Assembly (NCBI GenBank): GCA_965223835.1
Contig: CBDCXQ010000001.1
Location: 3,286,001 to 3,350,000, forward strand
Reading direction: 5' to 3'
Length of the DNA stretch: 64,000 nt
DNA from: CAVYXZ01 sp965223835
GTDB taxonomy: Bacteria > Chloroflexota > Anaerolineae > Aggregatilineales > Phototrophicaceae
The position numbers and the translations under genes were made by a program. Positions 59,844-64,000 of the stretch are shown piece after piece (position 1 is the stretch's first letter; each line of letters begins with the position of its first letter). The notes below the pieces were generated by a model. The model made no database searches and was not told the origin of the DNA. It worked only from the letters and a program-made list of their open reading frames with translations.

Positions 59844-60914
59844 ATGAAAGGTTTAATTCTGAGTGGTGGCAAAGGCACGCGTCTGCGCCCACTCACCTAT
59901 ACTCATGCCAAACAAATGATCCCGATTGCCAATAAGCCCGTCCTCATCCGCGTCATTGAAGCCATTCATGAGGCGGGCGTTGACGAAATCGGCATCGTGG
60001 TTGGACAAACGGGACCAGACATTATGGAAGCGCTGGGTGATGGCAGCCAATGGGGTGTCAACCTGACCTATATCGAACAGAATAGCCCGGATGGTCTGGC
60101 CCATGCGGTGAAGATTTCGCGTGATTTTCTGGGCGATGACCGCTTCGTCATGTTCCTGGGCGATAACGTCATAGAAGGCGGCATCACCAATTTGATTCAA
60201 GATTTCGCGACCAGCAATTGGAACAGTCAGATTGTCCTCAAACGCATCGAAGATCCCCGATCCTATGGTGTTGCGGCTCTGCGTGAAGATGGCAGCATTG
60301 ACTATCTGGTGGAAAAGCCATCGGAGCCGCCCAGCAACCTGGCATTAGTCGGCATCTATATGTTCGATCAAAATATATGGGATGCGGTCAATGCCATCAA
60401 ACCGTCAGCTCGAGGCGAACTCGAAATCACGGATGCAATTCAATGGCTGATTGACGCCGGGCATCGCGTGTACCCACACGTCCATGAGGGTTGGTGGGTT
60501 GATACCGGTAAATCGAGCGACATGCTGGAAGCGAACAGTCTTGTGCTGGAAGAACTGACGCCCAGCGTCGCGCCCGATGCGGTCATTGAAGATTCCGAAG
60601 TTGATTCGCGCGTGACCATCCAGAGTGGTGCCCGCATCAGCAATAGTGTGGTTCGGGGACCAACGATCATCGGTGCCAATACGACCATTGAAAACAGCTA
60701 CATCGGACCCTTTACCAGCATCTACTATAACGTTGTCGTACAGGAAGCCGAAATTGAACGCAGCATCATCCTGGAGAACAGCACCGTGCGGAATATTGGC
60801 GCACGTTTGCAGGACACACTCATTGGACGAGACGTCACCGTGCAGCGAGCCGAGCGCAAGCCTCGCGCGCTGAAAATGAATCTCGGCGATCACAGCACTG
60901 TCTGGATCCTGTAA
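59844..60914 (+). CDS. rmlA: Glucose-1-phosphate thymidylyltransferase, long form
   Basis: Activates glucose-1-phosphate with dTTP. The 356-residue protein has the nucleotidyltransferase opening LILSGGKGTRLRPLTYTHAK, MFLGDNVIEGG with the metal Asp and EKPSEPPSNLALVGIYMF. A C-terminal left-handed beta-helix of hexad repeats (about 245-350) marks the long RmlA type. AAGGAAAG precedes the ATG. First gene of an rmlA-HAD-rmlB set. Confidence 0.9.
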   Translation: MKGLILSGGKGTRLRPLTYTHAKQMIPIANKPVLIRVIEAIHEAGVDEIGIVVGQTGPDIMEALGDGSQWGVNLTYIEQNSPDGLAHAVKISRDFLGDDRFVMFLGDNVIEGGITNLIQDFATSNWNSQIVLKRIEDPRSYGVAALREDGSIDYLVEKPSEPPSNLALVGIYMFDQNIWDAVNAIKPSARGELEITDAIQWLIDAGHRVYPHVHEGWWVDTGKSSDMLEANSLVLEELTPSVAPDAVIEDSEVDSRVTIQSGARISNSVVRGPTIIGANTTIENSYIGPFTSIYYNVVVQEAEIERSIILENSTVRNIGARLQDTLIGRDVTVQRAERKPRALKMNLGDHSTVWIL

Positions 60915-60957
60915 AATAGAGCCTTCAATATAATCAACAGACAGGCAAACACACGTC

Positions 60958-61866
60958 ATGACGGCTTCAATCAAACTGGTGGCAATTGATCTGGATGGCA
61001 CCCTGCTGAATAGCCAGCACGAACTGAGTGAACGTAACGAAAAAGCGATCAAATCAGCAGTGAAAAACGGCGTTACGGTCATCCTGGCAACTGGCAAAAC
61101 GCGCAGCTCCGCCCTCAAGATAATCGAGCAACTTAAGCTGGATTCACCGGGCATTTACGTTCAAGGTCTGGTGACTCATGCTGCTGATGGCAGCATCATC
61201 CAGCAAACCACATTGGACAAGAACATTATCCGTCAGGTCATCACGTTTGCCGAAGATCGCGAGTTTTCGCTGGTCGCTTACAGTGGCACCCGCACCTTAG
61301 TTCGTGCTCGCAACCGTGATACCAACATTTTCGTGGAATATGGTGAACCCCAACCGGAAGTGGTTGGCCCATTGCAAAACATTCTCGATGACACGCCGAT
61401 TAACAAAATAGCCGCGATTCACCGCAGCGACCCGCGCCGCGTAACCGCGCTACGCTGGCAATTAAACATGCAGATCAACGGCACGGCACGTCTCATGCAG
61501 GCTGGTGTCCCGGAAATGGTCGAGATTTTGCCGTCAGGCGCATCCAAGGGCGCTGCCTTCAAGCGGCTGCTTAAGTCACTCAACATCGATTCCGAAACCG
61601 CGCTGTCAATCGGCGACGGTGAAAACGACATCGAGATGTTACAACACGCAGGTATCGGTATCGCGGTGGGCAATGCTGGCGCAGCAGTCAAAAAAGTAGC
61701 GGATCATATCGTCGCTACGAATGATGCCGATGGGGTCGCCGAAGCGCTGGAAAAGTTCGTCTTGCCACCACCCATCAAAGTCAAGGCTACATCCGCCGCC
61801 AGTAAACCGGAAACGATGGCCCCGTCTACTCAGACAGTTGAAAATAAGGTCGAAAATCAAACATGA
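60958..61866 (+). CDS. HAD-superfamily hydrolase (Cof type)
   Basis: The 302-residue phosphatase has motif I VAIDLDGTLLNSQHELS, motif II ILATGKTRSSA, SGASKGAAFKRLL with the motif III lysine and motif IV SIGDGENDIEMLQHAG; the cap between residues 80-200 is the Cof-type C2 cap. The C-terminus adds a Lys/Ser/Thr-rich tail of about 30 residues. It likely removes phosphate from a sugar phosphate. It overlaps rmlB by four bases. Confidence 0.85.
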   Translation: MTASIKLVAIDLDGTLLNSQHELSERNEKAIKSAVKNGVTVILATGKTRSSALKIIEQLKLDSPGIYVQGLVTHAADGSIIQQTTLDKNIIRQVITFAEDREFSLVAYSGTRTLVRARNRDTNIFVEYGEPQPEVVGPLQNILDDTPINKIAAIHRSDPRRVTALRWQLNMQINGTARLMQAGVPEMVEILPSGASKGAAFKRLLKSLNIDSETALSIGDGENDIEMLQHAGIGIAVGNAGAAVKKVADHIVATNDADGVAEALEKFVLPPPIKVKATSAASKPETMAPSTQTVENKVENQT

Positions 61867-62888
61867 AAAACATATTCGTCACCGGCGGTGCGGGCTTTAT
61901 TGGCAGCGCATTTGTCCGGTACATGATCGCCAATCACCCGGAATACAATATCATCGTCTATGACAAACTTACCTATGCCGGCAACCTCGACAACCTGCTG
62001 CCGGTCAGCGATGAACCGAATTACCGTTTCGAGCAAGGCGACATTGCCAATCGTCAGACCGTGCGTCAGGTGTTTGAAACGCATGACATAGATACCGTCG
62101 TCAACTTCGCCGCCGAAAGCCACGTTGACCGCAGCATTCTTGATCCTGATGCGTTTGTGCACTCCAATGCGGTCGGTGTACATATCCTGCTGGACGAATC
62201 CCGCAAATTTGGCATCGAACGCTTTGTGCAGGTATCGACCGACGAGGTGTATGGCGACATCGAAGCGGGGAAATTCTCTTTCGAGGGTGACAATTTCCTG
62301 CCTAACAGCCCCTATGCTGCCAGTAAAGCTGCCGGGGAATTGATGGTGCGTGCCTATCACATCACGCATGGCCTGGACACGGTTGTGACACGCGGTAGCA
62401 ACACCTTTGGCCCCTACCAGTATCCCGAAAAGCTGATGCCCTTCTTCATCAGCGAGGCCATTGATGATCGCCCCCTGCCGCTGTATGGCGACGGCAAACA
62501 GGTACGCGACTGGCTGTATGTTGACGACCACGCGCGCGGCGTCGCGACGGCCCTATTGAATGGGCAAGCCGGCGAAGCCTACAATATCGCGGGTGAGTTC
62601 CAGGCACAAAATATTGACGTCACGCATCGTATTCTCGAACTACTGGATAAACCGACCAGCCTGATTAAACATGTGCCAGACCGTGAAGGTCACGACCTGC
62701 GCTATGCCATGAACTGTGACAAGCTACGGGCGCTGGGTTGGGAGCGCCAACACACATTTGATGACGCGGTTGCCGAAACCGTCAAATGGTATGCGGAAAA
62801 CGAATGGTGGTGGCGCAAGATCAAAACAGGCGAGTATCTCGAATATTATAAGCGCCAATATGAAGCCAGATTGGCTGCCGCTGAATAG
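61863..62888 (+). CDS. rmlB: dTDP-glucose 4,6-dehydratase
   Basis: Converts dTDP-glucose to dTDP-4-keto-6-deoxyglucose. The 341-residue protein has the Rossmann motif FVTGGAGFIGSAFVRYM, the family's LTYAGNLDNL, ESHVDRSI, the catalytic YAASKAAGEL (YxxxK) with VSTDEVYGD, and RDWLYVDDHARG. Its ATG overlaps the HAD gene's stop. It ends the cluster at a strong terminator. rmlC and rmlD are not in the window. Confidence 0.95.
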   Translation: MKNIFVTGGAGFIGSAFVRYMIANHPEYNIIVYDKLTYAGNLDNLLPVSDEPNYRFEQGDIANRQTVRQVFETHDIDTVVNFAAESHVDRSILDPDAFVHSNAVGVHILLDESRKFGIERFVQVSTDEVYGDIEAGKFSFEGDNFLPNSPYAASKAAGELMVRAYHITHGLDTVVTRGSNTFGPYQYPEKLMPFFISEAIDDRPLPLYGDGKQVRDWLYVDDHARGVATALLNGQAGEAYNIAGEFQAQNIDVTHRILELLDKPTSLIKHVPDREGHDLRYAMNCDKLRALGWERQHTFDDAVAETVKWYAENEWWWRKIKTGEYLEYYKRQYEARLAAAE

Positions 62889-62903
62889 GTCGATTATTCA
62901 CAT

Positions 62904-62934
62904 AAAACCGCACGCTAAATGGTGCGGTTTTTTT
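62904..62934 (+). terminator. Terminator after rmlB
   Basis: AAACCGCAC/GTGCGGTTT is a perfect 9-bp stem with an 8-base loop followed by TTTT. Confidence 0.9.
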
Positions 62935-62981
62935 GTTCTAAATCTCACCTCGGTGACAGACCATTATCAAGTAAGAGGACG

Positions 62982-63863
62982 TTAGAAATCAGCGACAGCC
63001 GGGATAATCTCCTGCGCGAACGTTTCTAATGGCGTGATGTCATGAACATTGGGCATGTTAAAAATCAAATGCTCAATGCCCACCCCGGCCAGGTCCTGAC
63101 ACAGCTTAATCACATCCTGGGCCGACATGGCATCTGCCGCCAGATGAACGGATGCTAGGCCAGTTTTTTCAATCTCCGCATAATCCCGGCCCAGGTTATC
63201 GCAGTGTTGGCGCATCACACTAAGCTTATGTTTCACCATGTCGACACCGCCCCAGGTAAATAAATTAGTTGCATCAGCGTATTGCGCGACCATCCTCAAA
63301 GTTTTCTTCTCACCCAGGCCACCAATCATAATCGGTGGATGCGGCTGGCTGACTGGTTGTGGCACACACAGCGTTTCGGCCAGTTGGTAATGCTGTCCCG
63401 CATAGGGACCATTCTCCGCGCTCCACATTTGCTGGGCAATTTGCAGTGTTTCTTCGAGTTGCTCAAACCGCACCTTCAACGACGGATAGGGAACCCCCAA
63501 CCCGTGTGCTTCGCGCTCGAACCAGGCCGCACCAATACCCAGATAAGCTCGTCCACCAGAGAGTACATCAAGCGTCGTAACCGTCTTAATCAGAATCCCC
63601 GGATACCGATAAATCACGCCCGTGACCAGCGTTCCCAGCTTGACTGTTTCCGTCACCGCTGCTAGATAGGTCAGTGTGCTGTAGCCTTCCAGCATGTCAT
63701 TTTCCGGCGGGCCAATCACCTCGATCTGAAAAAAGTGATCCATGACCCACAAACTATAAAAGCCCGCTTCATCGGCGATTTGTGCGATATGCTTCAGCGT
63801 CGGCTCAATCTGCCCCGCACCACCCGGCCAGGTAAAACTGGGGACTTGTAATCCAATCCGCAT
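62982..63863 (-). CDS. LLM-class F420-dependent oxidoreductase
   Basis: The 293-residue TIM-barrel flavin/F420 enzyme shows the luciferase-like monooxygenase pattern: GFYSLWVMDHF, VKLGTLVTGVIYRYP, LDVLSGGRAYLGIGAAWFERE and PIMIGGLGEKKTLRMVAQYADATN. The F420-type subgroup is inferred from IGAAWFEREAHGLG; the substrate is unknown. Convergent with rmlB. Confidence 0.85.
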   Translation of the reverse strand: MRIGLQVPSFTWPGGAGQIEPTLKHIAQIADEAGFYSLWVMDHFFQIEVIGPPENDMLEGYSTLTYLAAVTETVKLGTLVTGVIYRYPGILIKTVTTLDVLSGGRAYLGIGAAWFEREAHGLGVPYPSLKVRFEQLEETLQIAQQMWSAENGPYAGQHYQLAETLCVPQPVSQPHPPIMIGGLGEKKTLRMVAQYADATNLFTWGGVDMVKHKLSVMRQHCDNLGRDYAEIEKTGLASVHLAADAMSAQDVIKLCQDLAGVGIEHLIFNMPNVHDITPLETFAQEIIPAVADF

Positions 63864-63940
63864 AGCTTATGCTCCATCTCTTGCTGATACTTCAACTCTA
63901 ACAAATACAGCCTCAAATCCATACTGGAAAAACGGTCAGG

Positions 63941-64000
63941 TTAATCGCCCAGCCCCAGTTCGGGAACCGGTGGCACCCCACCCGCAAATAACCATGCATC
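63941..64000 (-). CDS. C-terminal end of a minus-strand gene (5' part beyond the window)
   Basis: The last 19 codons and TAA of an open frame that runs off the window: DAWLFAGGVPPVPELGLGD. Too short for a family call. Confidence 0.4.
   Translation of the reverse strand, partial: DAWLFAGGVPPVPELGLGD

Overview
The window looks like a chromosome segment of a Gram-type-unusual environmental bacterium, most likely a Chloroflexota member of the Anaerolineae sort. That placement is inference from gene content: several PD40/TolB-like propellers, two Uma2-family genes, an F420-type LLM oxidoreductase, a DnaB-like ATPase without the DnaB N-terminal domain, many FHA/TIR/vWA signalling proteins, and moderate GC. 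No rRNA or other decisive marker is present. Coding density is high on both strands. Most genes have recognisable Shine-Dalgarno sites, and I used these to move several starts inward from the longest possible reading frame.

Layout. 1-2.7 kb: the end of a propeller protein, a membrane protein and lipoyl synthase (lipA). 2.7-4.6 kb: a scrap zone with an Rhs-like fragment, an AT-rich PD40 propeller gene and the C-terminal end of a tyrosine recombinase. 4.6-7.7 kb: a minus-strand trio of TIR-FHA protein, J-domain protein and DnaB/RecA-like ATPase. 8-16 kb: primary sigma factor, class IV aminotransferase, universal stress protein, DoxX-like protein, a lone ABC ATPase, a vWA-FHA protein with a phosphoribosyltransferase, and a Uma2 protein. 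An IS630-like element (15462-16591) follows, with imperfect inverted ends and a 9-bp direct repeat. 16.6-23.4 kb: methyltransferase/histidine kinase pair, secreted SH3-like protein, GNAT, epimerase, phosphodiester glycosidase. 23.5-25 kb: tRNA-Val(CAC), two small membrane-protein genes, then a decayed second copy of the tRNA 3' end. This is a mini-island without an integrase.

25-31 kb holds a secreted protein, a histidine phosphatase interrupted by an in-frame TAA, a GH1 beta-glycosidase, a STAND-like ATPase convergent with a membrane protein, and tRNA-Glu(CTC). 31.2-45.5 kb is a saccharide-acid uptake and breakdown locus. It contains two PL22 oligogalacturonate-lyase-type proteins, a complete peptide/oligosaccharide ABC importer with a Tat-type binding protein, a B12-binding radical SAM protein inside the same gene run, a LacI regulator with a palindromic site, and an unrecognised 562-residue protein. 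46-53 kb: lysC behind a promoter, an 18-codon Met/Thr-containing ORF and a terminator (attenuator-like); a class IV aminotransferase; a methyltransferase with a Trm112-like tail; and metK under a SAM-I riboswitch, followed by an HD-domain gene.

53.3-55.6 kb is a folate block: folE, folB and a folK fused to a Nudix domain. The fusion may supply the otherwise missing dihydroneopterin triphosphate pyrophosphatase step. 55.7-63 kb: DUF402 protein, Wzz/BY-kinase pair, a tandem-duplicated esterase, an AAC(6')-Ii-like acetyltransferase, and rmlA-HAD-rmlB (dTDP-sugar supply) ended by a terminator. The window closes with an LLM oxidoreductase and the tail of another minus-strand gene.
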